Positions 1 through 8,211 of a stretch of DNA of 64,000 nt are shown in pieces. The position numbers and the translations under genes are program-made. The notes beneath the pieces are model-generated. The model made no database searches, had not been told where the DNA came from, and worked only from the letters and a program-made list of their open reading frames with translations. The stretch is from Amnibacterium sp. CER49 (GTDB taxonomy: Bacteria; Actinomycetota; Actinomycetes; Actinomycetales; Microbacteriaceae): assembly GCF_029846255.1 (NCBI RefSeq), contig NZ_JARVWQ010000001.1, forward strand, positions 682,001 to 746,000, in the 5' to 3' direction. The first letter of the stretch is position 1, and every line of letters begins with the position of its first letter.

Positions 1-431
1 TCACCGGTCCAGTCGAAGATGCGCTCGGCGCACTCCCAGTACTCCTCGATCGTCTCGCCCTTCCAGGCGAAGACCGGTACGCCGCGAGGCTGAGCGGGGG
101 TGCCGCCAGGGCCGACGACCACCGCCGCGGCGGCCTCGTCCTGCGTGGAGAAGATGTTGCAGCTCGCCCAGCGCACCCGCGCGCCGAGGGCGACGAGGGT
201 CTCGATGAGCACCGCGGTCTGCACCGTCATGTGCAGCGAGCCGGCGATGCGGGCGCCGTCGAGCGGCCTGGTCGCGGCGTAGCGCTCGCGGAGGGCCATC
301 AGGCCGGGCATCTCCTGCTCGGCGAGGCGGATCTGGTGTCGGCCGGCCTCGGCGAGCTCGAGGTCGGCGACCCGGAACTCGAGGCTCGGACTGTCGGGCT
401 CCGTATCGACGGAGGACTCGAGAAGACTCAT
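1..431 (-). CDS. ahcY: Adenosylhomocysteinase, N-terminal part (cut by window edge)
   Basis: S-adenosylhomocysteine hydrolase, which splits SAH into homocysteine and adenosine in the cytosolic methyl cycle. About 143 N-terminal residues are visible, starting [11 protein letters not shown]. They match the family closely: the substrate-domain stretch with [20 protein letters not shown], then [19 protein letters not shown]. The ATG at 429-431 follows a GAGGG ribosome-binding site four bases upstream. The C-terminal two thirds lie beyond the left edge. It is the first gene of the conserved actinobacterial block that continues with DUF3499, the metallopeptidase-like gene and whiB. Confidence 0.93.
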   Translation of the reverse strand, partial: MSLLESSVDTEPDSPSLEFRVADLELAEAGRHQIRLAEQEMPGLMALRERYAATRPLDGARIAGSLHMTVQTAVLIETLVALGARVRWASCNIFSTQDEAAAAVVVGPGGTPAQPRGVPVFAWKGETIEEYWECAERIFDWTG

Positions 432-576
432 CCCTCCAGTGTTCCAGACGCTCCGACAGCCCTGGCGCCTGACCGAACGACGGAGTGCTTGCGCGCGAGG
501 AGCCGGATGCCTCACGCCGGAGCTGCGGCGGGACCGGATCTCCGTCGATCGGTCAGCGAACCGGCGCTCGGGCGGG

Positions 577-840
577 TCAGAGGCCGAAGAGCGTGCCCCG
601 GCTGCGCTCGGGCTCCGGTTGCGGCTCCTCGTCCGGCTCCGGCTCGCTGATGCGCACCACGGACCAGCCCTGCGGCACGGAGAGCCGCGCGGCGTGGTCG
701 GCGCAGAGGTCGTAGCTGTGCGGCTCGGCCTTGAGGCTCAGGGGTCCGAGCACGGCCATGGAGTCCGCGTACACGTACGTCAGCGTCGCGACGGCCGGCT
801 CGTGACAGGTGACGCGGGAGCAGGACCGTTTGGTCGTCAT
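577..840 (-). CDS. DUF3499 family protein
   Basis: An 87-residue protein starting [20 protein letters not shown]. It has two N-terminal cysteines (CSRVTC) and a later C-x2-H pair ([10 protein letters not shown]), an arrangement that looks like a small zinc-ribbon fold. These residues and the PQGWSVVRI segment are characteristic of DUF3499. The C-terminus is an acidic, proline-rich tail ([13 protein letters not shown]). A longer reading from 927 adds 29 Arg/Pro-rich residues with no family similarity, so the ATG at 838-840 is preferred. It is divergent from the metallopeptidase-like gene, as in mycobacteria (Rv3258c/Rv3259). Function is unknown. Confidence 0.9.
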   Translation of the reverse strand: MTTKRSCSRVTCHEPAVATLTYVYADSMAVLGPLSLKAEPHSYDLCADHAARLSVPQGWSVVRISEPEPDEEPQPEPERSRGTLFGL

Positions 841-901
841 GACGCGGGAGGGTACGCGTGCCCTCCCGGGATGGGGGCGGTGCGCTCGGCGCGTCGGCGG
901 G

Positions 902-907
902 TACCAT
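902..907 (+). promoter_or_regulatory. Candidate -10 box of a leaderless transcript
   Basis: TACCAT ends 7 bases before the ATG at 915, so transcription would begin at or next to the start codon. No Shine-Dalgarno sequence lies between. No convincing -35 is seen. Confidence 0.45.
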
Positions 908-914
908 CCCCGGC

Positions 915-1355
915 ATGGCCCGGTCACGACGCGTGTCCACCCCGCCGTCGGCCCGTGGCGGCTACCGCAACCGGCACGGCCGGGGCCTGCGCTCGTCGGT
1001 GACGGGTCCGCACCTGCCGGTGCTGCGCACCCGCGCGGAGACCTTCGAAGGCATCGTGGCCGAGACGGCGGACTACCTGCGCGGGCAGTTCCCCGAGGAG
1101 CTCGCCGACGTCTCGTTCGAGATCGCCGGCATCCCCCGCTCGGTCACCTCCAGCGGGCTCGACCGCTGGTGGGTCGACGCCGGAGCCCGCCGGGTCGTGC
1201 TCTACCGACTGCCGATCGAGCGGCTGCAGCACCTGCACGCCGACGACGAGGCGCACCAGCGCATGCACGTCGAGGGCTACGTGTTCAAGGCCGTCGCCGA
1301 GCTGCTCGGCAAGGACCCCTGGGACCTCGCGCCCGACCGGTACCACCACTTCTAG
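915..1355 (+). CDS. Metallopeptidase-family (Rv3259-like) protein with degenerate zinc motif
   Basis: A 146-residue cytosolic protein starting MARSRRVSTPPSARGG. It corresponds to the 'metallopeptidase family' gene beside whiB2 and DUF3499 in Actinobacteria. The core LYRLPIERLQHLHADDEAH and the helix MHVEGYVFKAVAELLG align by eye with the LxRKPIER...LLHEI region of Rv3259. A canonical HExxH is absent: the position reads H-V-E-G-Y, so peptidase activity is doubtful. The start at 915 was chosen over an in-frame ATG at 858 because family similarity begins here and the TACCAT box fits a leaderless start. The protein ends YHHF. Confidence 0.8.
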   Translation: MARSRRVSTPPSARGGYRNRHGRGLRSSVTGPHLPVLRTRAETFEGIVAETADYLRGQFPEELADVSFEIAGIPRSVTSSGLDRWWVDAGARRVVLYRLPIERLQHLHADDEAHQRMHVEGYVFKAVAELLGKDPWDLAPDRYHHF

Positions 1356-1414
1356 CACCCGAGGCATGCGGCGGCCGGCATGCGCGCCGCTCCCCCGGCG
1401 CTCGCCGCCCGGTC

Positions 1415-1492
1415 GCGGATCCGGAGTTCCTCGCCGACACGCCGCGCGCAGCCGCGTCACCGCGGCGTGTCGCAGCAGAACTCCGGATCCGC
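1415..1492. repeat. Nested perfect inverted repeat between convergent genes
   Basis: Outer arms of 15 bases (1415-1429 and 1478-1492, GCGGATCCGGAGTTC and its complement) enclose a symmetrical 5+5 base internal loop. Inside are inner arms of 12 bases (1435-1446 and 1461-1472, CGACACGCCGCG and its complement), with a 14-base loop. It sits between the ends of two convergent genes. It could act as a bidirectional terminator or be a REP-like element, and it resembles the element at 9491-9555. Confidence 0.75.
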
Positions 1493-1520
1493 GGGAGGAA
1501 TCCGGACCCGCGAACCTCGC

Positions 1521-3005
1521 TCAGTGGGTGACGCGGACCGGGTGGGCGGCCTGGTCGGCGGGCGCGACCGGGTAGGTCGCGAGGCCCTCGCCGCCGCTGT
1601 ACGCGATCGCGGCGGTCAGTCCCGTGGCGCGAGTGAGCGTGAGCATGCCGGCGGCGACATCCGTCGCGGCGGTGCCGTGCGCCGGCACCGAGACGGTGGT
1701 GGCGCTGCCGCCCGCGGCCGCCACCTGCACCTGCAGCGCGGCGGCGGTCGGGTTCGCGAGCACGAGCTTCGGCGACGGCCCCCGGGCGACGGCGACCGCG
1801 GCCGAGGCACCGAGCGGCCGCGCCGCCGCGATCCAGGCGAAGTCGATGCCCCGCGCCGTCGAGGTGGTGGTGCCCGAACCGCCGGTGCCGATGCTGCCCG
1901 CGGTCTCGGTGCTGCCCGTCGCGGTGGTGTCGGTGGTCGACCCGCCCGCGTTCTGCACGACCGAGATGCGGGCGCCGGCCACGACCGGCACCGAGCTCGT
2001 CACGGCGACGCTCCAGACGCCGTCGCCGATGCCGGCGAGCGGCACGTCGGTCACGGCACCCGCGCTCACGTGCTTCGTGAGGGTACGGGCCGTGCCGCCG
2101 TCCGCCCCGGTGACGCGGAGCACGACGTCGCCGCCGGAGCGGCCGGGCGCGAGCAGGCGGACGACCGGCACGAGGTCGGCCGTGTCAGGGCCTCCCGAGG
2201 CGGAGGCGACGGCCGCGGAGTCGACGATCCTGATCCCGGGGATGGTCTGCGCGGTGGCGGGGGCGACGGTCGGGCCGGCGAGGTCGACGCCGCCCGACTC
2301 GAGGCCCCGCACAGTGCGCTGCTCGAGCGCCGCGCCGACCTGACCGCCGGTGCTCGTCACCTCGACCGCGGTGGCGGCGGCGTTCGTCACGACGCCGGAC
2401 AGCGAGAGCGCCTGCCGGCTGCGCGGCGGCAGCGTCACCTGCGAGGGCTCGGCGGCCGGCCCGTGGTCGGTCCAGATGCGGACGGCGACCTGGGCGGTCA
2501 CGCCGCTCGCGTTCGCGAGGGTGAGCACGGTCGTGCGCCCGGTGGTCGTCGCACCGGCGACGAGCCACAGGTCGTTGCCCGGCACGACGCAGCCGGTCGC
2601 GGCGAGCCCGGCGACGTCCCCGTCGGCGCCGCTCTGCGACTGCGCTGCGGCGATCGCCCCGTTCCTCCCCGCCGCGGCGGGAGCCGTGAGCAGGCGCGCG
2701 GCGGTGCCCTTGCCGCCGGACACGTTGCCGCGCGCGAGCGTCGTCAGGGCGACGGACGCGGAGCCCGACGTGCCCTGCACCCGCTCCGGTGAGGCGGACG
2801 CCGAGAGGTCCGCGGCTGCGTGGCCGGGCGCGCCGACGGCGATGGTCGCGCCGGGGCAGACGAGCCGCTGACCCGCGGACGACGGGGTCGCCACCGCGAC
2901 GTGGGGCTCGAGCCCGACCGCGGGCAGCTGCGCGACGAGGGCCGCAGCCACGACTCCCGCGGTCACGATGCCGGCCGCGCTGAGCACGCGCAGTCTCACT
3001 GCCAT
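1521..3005 (-). CDS. DUF5719 family exported protein
   Basis: A 494-residue envelope protein. An N-terminal hydrophobic segment (AAGIVTAGVVAAALVAQLP, about residues 10-28) is a signal peptide or anchor. It is followed by a Ser/Thr/Ala/Gly/Val-rich body of beta-type sequence with CPG and TGCVVPGNDLWLVAG stretches (a possible disulfide). This composition and its position directly behind the large GT2 gene match DUF5719 proteins. The GTG start overlaps the end of the glycosyltransferase gene by 10 bases, implying translational coupling. The molecular role is unknown; I infer a surface function linked to the product of the upstream glycosyltransferase. Confidence 0.82.
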   Translation of the reverse strand: MAVRLRVLSAAGIVTAGVVAAALVAQLPAVGLEPHVAVATPSSAGQRLVCPGATIAVGAPGHAAADLSASASPERVQGTSGSASVALTTLARGNVSGGKGTAARLLTAPAAAGRNGAIAAAQSQSGADGDVAGLAATGCVVPGNDLWLVAGATTTGRTTVLTLANASGVTAQVAVRIWTDHGPAAEPSQVTLPPRSRQALSLSGVVTNAAATAVEVTSTGGQVGAALEQRTVRGLESGGVDLAGPTVAPATAQTIPGIRIVDSAAVASASGGPDTADLVPVVRLLAPGRSGGDVVLRVTGADGGTARTLTKHVSAGAVTDVPLAGIGDGVWSVAVTSSVPVVAGARISVVQNAGGSTTDTTATGSTETAGSIGTGGSGTTTSTARGIDFAWIAAARPLGASAAVAVARGPSPKLVLANPTAAALQVQVAAAGGSATTVSVPAHGTAATDVAAGMLTLTRATGLTAAIAYSGGEGLATYPVAPADQAAHPVRVTH

Positions 3006-6000
3006 GCGGCCACCTCCTCGCGCACGTCCTCAGGCTCGGCGGCCTGCGCCGGGCCGAGGAGCTCGCGCGCCATGGCCTGCTCGGGCGTGACGGGCCGGTG
3101 GGCGGCGGCCGCGTGCGTGTTGGCCACATCGGCGACCGGGGCGCGCAGCGGTGGTGCCGGGCGCACCCGGCCGGCGAGGCGGCCGGTCGGCAGCGCGAGC
3201 AGCAGCATGAGCCCGAGCACCGAGCCCTGCACGACGAGCACGAGCAGCCCGAGCGGGGTGGCGGTGTTCCGCGGCGCGGCCGCGTCGAGCGTGCGACCGG
3301 CGGCCTCGGGCAGGTCGACGTAGCGGTAGAGCGTGCCCGCGGACGACGTGGAGACCGCACTGAAGAGCGGGTCGCTGCCGAGCGCCGCCCCGGCGTCGAG
3401 GGCGGCCTGCCGGCTGCCGGGGTCAGCGGCGCCGGGCGTGAGCAGCACGTACCCGATCTCGAGCGCGTCGAGCGGCGGGCGCAGGTCGTCGCCCGTCGGC
3501 TGCACCAGGGCGGCCGAGAGCGAGGCGAGGGTGCTGCCCTCGCCGAAGTCGGCGGTGGTCGCGAGGGTCGAGAGCTGCTCGAGCGTGCGGCCGGCCCCCC
3601 GGCTCAGCTGCTCGCGGACCCCGCCGTCCGGCTGCGGCGTGAGCGTGAGCAGACCGAGGCCGGGCCGGTCGGCCGCCTCGGCCGCGACGATCGCCGGCAC
3701 GGTCGCCTGGCCGCTCGCCTGCACGGAGGCCGCACCGAGCACCTGCGCGAGCAGCAGCGGGCTGCCCGCGACGAGCACGGCGGCGACAGCGGTGAGGCCG
3801 ACGATCGCGGTACCGAGCGTGCGGAGCCGCGACATCGCACGGGCGGTCCGCGCGCCGCCCGGGAGCGCCCCTGCGGCCGCGAGGCGGTCGAGCCCGCAGA
3901 CGGCGGCCTCGAGCACGCCGAGCCAGGCGATGGAGAGCCCGGCACCCGCCCAGGCCGCCACGGGCGTGGCGCCGTCGGCGACGACGTCGAGCCGGGTGGC
4001 GAGCGCCGCGGCGATCAGCCCGCCGACACCGGCGATGCCGACGCGGATGGGCATGCTGCGCCGCGGCCAGACGATGCCCACGGCGGCGAGCACGAGCAGC
4101 GGCACCGAGAGCGCGAGCACGAGCAGCGCGGACGCGGAGGCGCCGAGGCCGAGTGGCAGCGCGAGGGAGCGCCACGCGCTCTCGAGCCAGACGGGCCAGC
4201 CCGCGATGAGCTGCAGCACGGTCGCGAGGCCGTCGGGCAGACCGAGCAGGTGCGCGCGGGGCGATGCGGCAGGCACCGGACCCGGGTCCGCGAGCACGCC
4301 GAGGAGGCTGCCGTGCTTCAGCTGCTCCGCGATGAGCGGCAGGATCAGCACGACGGTCGGCAGCGGCAGCGGGATCACGCGGGCGAGCCGGGAACGGGCG
4401 TCCGGGGTCGGCCGGAGGGCGGCGACGACGAGCGCCGCGATCCAGCACCCGGCGAGCACGGGCAGCAGCGAGGGCGAGCACGCCGCGAGCAGGGCGCCGA
4501 GCAGCGCGAGCGTGGCGGAGGCCGACCACGACCGCCGCACGGAGAACGCGGCGAGCAGCGCGAAGGGCGCGACGAGATGCACGAGCACCGCGGGGAGCCG
4601 GCCCGCGTCCATGGCCGCGAGGAAGGTCGGCGCCGCCGCCCAGAGCAGGCCGCCGACGATCCGCAGGCTGCGCCGGCGCGTGAAGCGGGTCGCGGCGAGC
4701 CAGCCGCCCGCTGCCGCGACGGGCAGCGCGAGGAACCAGACGAGCACCACCGCGGTCGACGGATGCCAGAAGGTGAGCGTGCCGAGCACGGCCAGCACCA
4801 GCGCGAAGGGGTCGGCCGGCCCGCTGAAGCCCTGCCCGAGTGGATGCCCGCCCCAGCCGATCGATCCCCAGAGCGAGCCGAGGTCGCCGAGCGGCAGCAG
4901 GCCGCCACCGGCGAGCGCGGGAGCGCCGAGCAGCGGCAGGTGCAGGGCCACCGAGATCGCGGCCACCGCGAGCGTCAGCGCGAGACCTCCCCCGGCGAGG
5001 AAGCGCACCGGCTCGCGGCGCCGGGCGCGGCCGTTCTCGCGGAGCAGCCCGCGTCGTCGGCGCACCTCCCGCCACGGCTGGCGCAGCGGCGCGATCGACG
5101 ACCAGCCGGTGCTGCGGGTCCGGGCGATCCGCCCGCGAGCCCGGATCACTCCCGGGAAGCAGGTGGCGAAGACGAGCAGCGCCGCCATGAGCTCGGCGGG
5201 TGCCGAGCCCGGCTCCTTGCGGAGCAGCTGCCCGATGGCGCGGGCGACCCCGAGGGGCAGGATCGTGAGCCAGTGCAGCGGCACGGCCGGCAGCGGCGCA
5301 TAGACGAGCCGACGGTGCAGCTGCGCCTCGCGACGGAGACGGACCCGGCGCGGCTCGGTGGTCGAGGCGCCGAGCAAACGCGTGCCGGGCGCGTCGATGC
5401 CGGCGGAGAGCACCCGCGCGGCGGGCACGAGCTGCACCCGGTGGCCGGCGAGGCGGGCGCGGACGCAGAGGTCGAGCGCGTCGTCGAGCGCGGGCAGCGA
5501 CGGGTCGAACCCCCCGAGCTCACGCCAGACCGGCTCCTTCACGAGCATGCCGCCGGCGGCGACGGCGAGCACGTCGCTCTGCCGGTCGTACTGCGCCTGG
5601 TCGAGCTCGGGCTCCGCGAGCTCGACCGCGGTGCCCCAGGGCGTCATCGTCTCGCCGTAGGAGTGCAGGTAGTCGGGCGCGTCCCACTGCATCTGCTTCG
5701 GGCCGGCGATCGCGACCGACGGCGCGAGCTCGACGGCCTGCAGGAGCCGTTCGAGCGCGTCGGGCGCGGGTGCGTTGTCGCTCGCGAGCAGCCAGAGCCA
5801 CTGGTCGTCGCCCGCCTCGAGGCCGGCGGCGCGCACGCCGCGCGCGACGGCGAGGCCGAAGCCTGCGCGCGGCCCGACGTGGGCGTGGACGGTGGGCTCG
5901 ATCGCCGCGATGATGCTCGTCGTGACCGGGCTGCTCCCGAGCTGCACGACGACGAAGCGGTCGGGCAGCCGGGTCTGCAGCGTGATCGCGTCGAGGGTGT

Positions 6001-6058
6001 CGCGGAGGTACTCCGCCCCATCGGCCGCGACGAGGATCGCGGTGACAGAGGTCGGCAC
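2996..6058 (-). CDS. Large polytopic family-2 glycosyltransferase
   Basis: A 1020-residue membrane protein. The first 230 or so residues form a GT2 domain (start PTSVTAILVAADGAEYL; LLASDNAPAPDALERLL in the donor-binding region; LGGFDPSLPALDDALDLCVR near the acceptor site). The remainder is many hydrophobic helices with loops and a long periplasmic-type domain, ending in a cytosolic tail. Proteins of this architecture occupy the same place next to whiB2 in Actinobacteria. The sugar and acceptor are unknown. The GTG at 6056-6058 is six bases after TAGCGT, so translation is probably leaderless. DUF5719 follows with a 10-base overlap. Confidence 0.86.
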   Translation of the reverse strand: MPTSVTAILVAADGAEYLRDTLDAITLQTRLPDRFVVVQLGSSPVTTSIIAAIEPTVHAHVGPRAGFGLAVARGVRAAGLEAGDDQWLWLLASDNAPAPDALERLLQAVELAPSVAIAGPKQMQWDAPDYLHSYGETMTPWGTAVELAEPELDQAQYDRQSDVLAVAAGGMLVKEPVWRELGGFDPSLPALDDALDLCVRARLAGHRVQLVPAARVLSAGIDAPGTRLLGASTTEPRRVRLRREAQLHRRLVYAPLPAVPLHWLTILPLGVARAIGQLLRKEPGSAPAELMAALLVFATCFPGVIRARGRIARTRSTGWSSIAPLRQPWREVRRRRGLLRENGRARRREPVRFLAGGGLALTLAVAAISVALHLPLLGAPALAGGGLLPLGDLGSLWGSIGWGGHPLGQGFSGPADPFALVLAVLGTLTFWHPSTAVVLVWFLALPVAAAGGWLAATRFTRRRSLRIVGGLLWAAAPTFLAAMDAGRLPAVLVHLVAPFALLAAFSVRRSWSASATLALLGALLAACSPSLLPVLAGCWIAALVVAALRPTPDARSRLARVIPLPLPTVVLILPLIAEQLKHGSLLGVLADPGPVPAASPRAHLLGLPDGLATVLQLIAGWPVWLESAWRSLALPLGLGASASALLVLALSVPLLVLAAVGIVWPRRSMPIRVGIAGVGGLIAAALATRLDVVADGATPVAAWAGAGLSIAWLGVLEAAVCGLDRLAAAGALPGGARTARAMSRLRTLGTAIVGLTAVAAVLVAGSPLLLAQVLGAASVQASGQATVPAIVAAEAADRPGLGLLTLTPQPDGGVREQLSRGAGRTLEQLSTLATTADFGEGSTLASLSAALVQPTGDDLRPPLDALEIGYVLLTPGAADPGSRQAALDAGAALGSDPLFSAVSTSSAGTLYRYVDLPEAAGRTLDAAAPRNTATPLGLLVLVVQGSVLGLMLLLALPTGRLAGRVRPAPPLRAPVADVANTHAAAAHRPVTPEQAMARELLGPAQAAEPEDVREEVAAWQ

Positions 6059-6064
6059 CGCACC

Positions 6065-6070
6065 ACGCTA
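6065..6070 (-). promoter_or_regulatory. Candidate -10 box of a leaderless transcript
   Basis: On the minus strand TAGCGT ends 6 bases before the GTG start of the large glycosyltransferase, and no ribosome-binding site intervenes. Confidence 0.45.
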
Positions 6071-6224
6071 GGCGCGGGCACCCCCCGGACGGGCGGCGAC
6101 CCGCCGAGCAGGCCCGCAATACCCCTCGGTCGCCCGCGTGTCGCGCCGACGCCGGCGCCGCACGAGGCAGCAGCTCAGCCCTCAGCGCGCCGAAGGCGCT
6201 GCCCGGTCGTCGCCCGGCTCCATG

Positions 6225-6245
6225 CGCTCCTTATATAGAGGAGCG
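6225..6245. other. AT-centred hairpin
   Basis: CGCTCCT (6225-6231) pairs with AGGAGCG (6239-6245) around TATATAG, an AT-rich spot in very GC-rich DNA. It lies upstream of the glycosyltransferase gene and behind the whiB terminator. It could be a promoter element or an accessory terminator; nothing decides between these. Confidence 0.35.
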
Positions 6246-6271
6246 ATACAGCGCGGCGCCCGAGAACGAGG

Positions 6272-6305
6272 AAGGCCGCGGACCCCTCATCGGGTCCGCG
6301 GCCTT
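6272..6305 (-). terminator. Strong terminator behind whiB
   Basis: AAGGCCGCGGACCC (6272-6285) pairs perfectly over 14 bases with 6292-6305 around the loop CTCATC. It starts 24 bases beyond the whiB stop codon. The T-run is short, as is usual in high-G+C Actinobacteria. Confidence 0.85.
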
Positions 6306-6329
6306 TCCGCGTCGTTCTTGCGACGGGCC

Positions 6330-6647
6330 TCAGGAGACCCGGCGGAGCTTCCGGCGCTCGCGCTCGCTGAGGCCACCCCAGATGCCGAAGCGCTCATCGT
6401 TCTGCAGCGCGTACTCGAGGCACTGCGCCCGCACCTCGCACGAGCTGCAGATGCGCTTCGCCTCGCGCGTCGAGCCGCCCTTCTCCGGGAAGAACGCCTC
6501 GGGGTCCGTCTGCGCGCAGAGGGAATCTGCCTGCCAGGCCAGCGGGTCGTCGTCCTCGGTGACGCGACGGACGCTTGGAACACCCAGGTTGATCGGGTCG
6601 ACGAACCAGTCGCCAGGAACCGAAGTCTGGAAGGGGGAAACGGTCAT
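6330..6647 (-). CDS. whiB2: WhiB-family [4Fe-4S] regulator, WhiB2/WhmD type
   Basis: A 105-residue iron-sulfur transcription regulator that binds sigma factor region 4. The four cluster cysteines are visible: one in DSLCAQTDPEAFFPEKGG and three in the C-x2-C-x5-C motif ICSSCEVRAQC. The GIWGG beta-turn and the basic C-terminus SERERRKLRRVS follow. DPLAWQADSLCAQTDPEAFF and synteny with DUF3499 and the metallopeptidase gene identify the WhiB2 subclass, known for roles in septation and cell division. An AGAGGAC ribosome-binding site lies about 9 bases before the ATG. A candidate promoter is at 6703-6732 and a strong terminator follows. Confidence 0.94.
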   Translation of the reverse strand: MTVSPFQTSVPGDWFVDPINLGVPSVRRVTEDDDPLAWQADSLCAQTDPEAFFPEKGGSTREAKRICSSCEVRAQCLEYALQNDERFGIWGGLSERERRKLRRVS

Positions 6648-6702
6648 GACTGATCGTCCTCTCTACCGCTTCGAAGCCCCGCGCTCCGAAAGCGTGGGAG
6701 CA

Positions 6703-6732
6703 ATTACACACATGTGGTTCGAGCAGCGTCAA
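6703..6732 (-). promoter_or_regulatory. Candidate whiB promoter
   Basis: On the minus strand TTGACG (6732-6727) and TGTAAT (6708-6703) are separated by 18 bases, about 55 bases upstream of the whiB start codon. Confidence 0.5.
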
Positions 6733-7170
6733 GGCCGCGAACCATGCCACCGCGTGTCGGGCGTTCGTTCAGCGACGCGCCGGGTCCCAGCAGAAACGCG
6801 TGGTCATCGAAGGTTGAGCAGCGTCGTGCGGAAACCGTGTTTCCAGCCTCTGATCAGGCAGTATTCCCCGATTGGAGCGAAGTGACACGCCGCCCGCCCC
6901 TAACCTTCGAGCAAGGGTCGAATGCTGACGACACGCCGATAACGACTGTCGGCGCGTAACGCTGATGTCACACAAAGAAGTCGGAAAATTTTTTTCGGAG
7001 TGCAGTGCCGTTCGAATTCGTGTTCGAAGCATGCGCTTTTCCGCACATGGCACTGCCCCCTCTTCGAGGGGCATCGGCGAACCGGGAACAAGGGCGCCGC
7101 CTATCACAGCGGAATAACGCTTGTCGAATCGGACACGCCGGAGGCCGGGAAGCCGTGCAGAGGGCCGGGC
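6733..7170. other. Long intergenic region upstream of whiB, no gene seen
   Basis: No reading frame here has convincing coding character. It contains an AT-rich patch near 6985-6996 (a run of A then T), a LexA-type palindrome at 7012-7027, and otherwise unremarkable DNA up to the end of galE. Long regulatory regions upstream of whiB genes are common. Confidence 0.5.
7012..7027. promoter_or_regulatory. Candidate LexA/SOS box
   Basis: TCGAATTCGTGTTCGA matches the actinobacterial SOS palindrome TCGAAC-N4-GTTCGA at 11 of 12 specified positions. No damage-response gene lies directly downstream on either strand, so it may be fortuitous or may belong to the distal whiB promoter. Confidence 0.3.
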
Positions 7171-8139
7171 TCAGCGGGAGGCCGCGGCGGTGCGGGCCGT
7201 CCACGCGCTGCGGACCATGTCGTCGAGCGAGTGTCGCATGCGCCAGTCGAGATCGCGCGCGGCGCGCTCACCGGAGGCCACGATCCGCGCTGGATCGCCC
7301 TGTCGGCGCGGTGCGACCTCGGGCGTGAACTCGTGCCCGGTGACCGACGCCACGGTGCGCATGATCTCGCCGACGCTCACCCCTTCGCCCGAGCCCAGGT
7401 TGTAGACGGGCTCGAGCTCGGCGCCGGCGGCGAGGCGCTGCGCCGCCACGACATGCGCCTGCGCGAGGTCGGCGACGTGGATGTAGTCGCGCACGCACGT
7501 GCCGTCGGGCGTCGGGTAGTCGTCGCCGTTGATCCGTGGCGTACGCCCCTCGAGCAGCGCCTCGAAGACGAGCGGGAACAGGTTGTGCGGGCTCGTGTCG
7601 TAGAGGTCCGCGTCGCCCGAGCCGACCACGTTGAAGTAGCGCAGCGCGGTGTGCTTGAGTCCGACCGCGACGCCCTGGTCGGCGAGCAGCCACTCGCCGA
7701 TGAGCTTCGACTCGCCGTAGGGCGACTCGGGATGCTTCGGGGTCTCCTCGGTGACGAGCTCGGTGTCGGGCGTGCCGTAGACGGCGGCCGACGACGAGAA
7801 CACGATCTTGTCGATGCCCGCGTCGGCCATCACGCCGAGCAGGGTGGCGGTGCCGGTGACGTTCACCGCGTACGTGTGCAGCGGTCGCTGCACGGACACG
7901 CCCGCGTACTTGAAACCGGCGATGTGGATGACGCCCTCGATGGCGTGCTCGGCGAAGACGTCGGCGAGCAGCTCGCCGGAGAGGATGGAGCCGCGCACGA
8001 ACTCGACATCGCCCGGCACGAACTCGCGATGGCCGCTCGAGAGGTCGTCGACCACGAGCGCCTGCAGCCCCGCACCGGTGAGCGCACGCACGACGTGCGC
8101 CCCGATGTAGCCGGCGCCGCCCGTCACCATCCACGTCAT
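7171..8139 (-). CDS. galE: UDP-glucose 4-epimerase
   Basis: A 322-residue extended short-chain dehydrogenase that interconverts UDP-glucose and UDP-galactose with tightly bound NAD. The N-terminal Rossmann motif TGGAGYIGAHV (residues 6-16), the SSSAAVYG serine region and the catalytic YGESK tyrosine-lysine pair are all present. ALRYFNVVG and a C-terminal substrate lobe with TPDGTCVRDYIHVADLA follow. It supplies galactose-type precursors to the polysaccharide genes downstream in the window. The ATG is seven bases after TAGGCT with no Shine-Dalgarno, suggesting a leaderless message. Confidence 0.93.
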   Translation of the reverse strand: MTWMVTGGAGYIGAHVVRALTGAGLQALVVDDLSSGHREFVPGDVEFVRGSILSGELLADVFAEHAIEGVIHIAGFKYAGVSVQRPLHTYAVNVTGTATLLGVMADAGIDKIVFSSSAAVYGTPDTELVTEETPKHPESPYGESKLIGEWLLADQGVAVGLKHTALRYFNVVGSGDADLYDTSPHNLFPLVFEALLEGRTPRINGDDYPTPDGTCVRDYIHVADLAQAHVVAAQRLAAGAELEPVYNLGSGEGVSVGEIMRTVASVTGHEFTPEVAPRRQGDPARIVASGERAARDLDWRMRHSLDDMVRSAWTARTAAASR

Positions 8140-8146
8140 GCGGGCG

Positions 8147-8152
8147 AGCCTA
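8147..8152 (-). promoter_or_regulatory. Candidate -10 box of leaderless galE
   Basis: On the minus strand TAGGCT ends 7 bases before the galE ATG; no -35 is evident. Confidence 0.45.
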
Positions 8153-8211
8153 TTGACGGGGTCGGACGCCGCCTCGATGCCGTGCCGCGCGGTCGCGGAT
8201 CACGCAGCGGA

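Noticed and set aside
3098-6238. A 1046-codon open frame on the plus strand across the large glycosyltransferase
   Set aside because: Arg/Glu/His-rich low-quality sequence with no motif. It is a shadow of the minus-strand gene, whose sequence matches known families.
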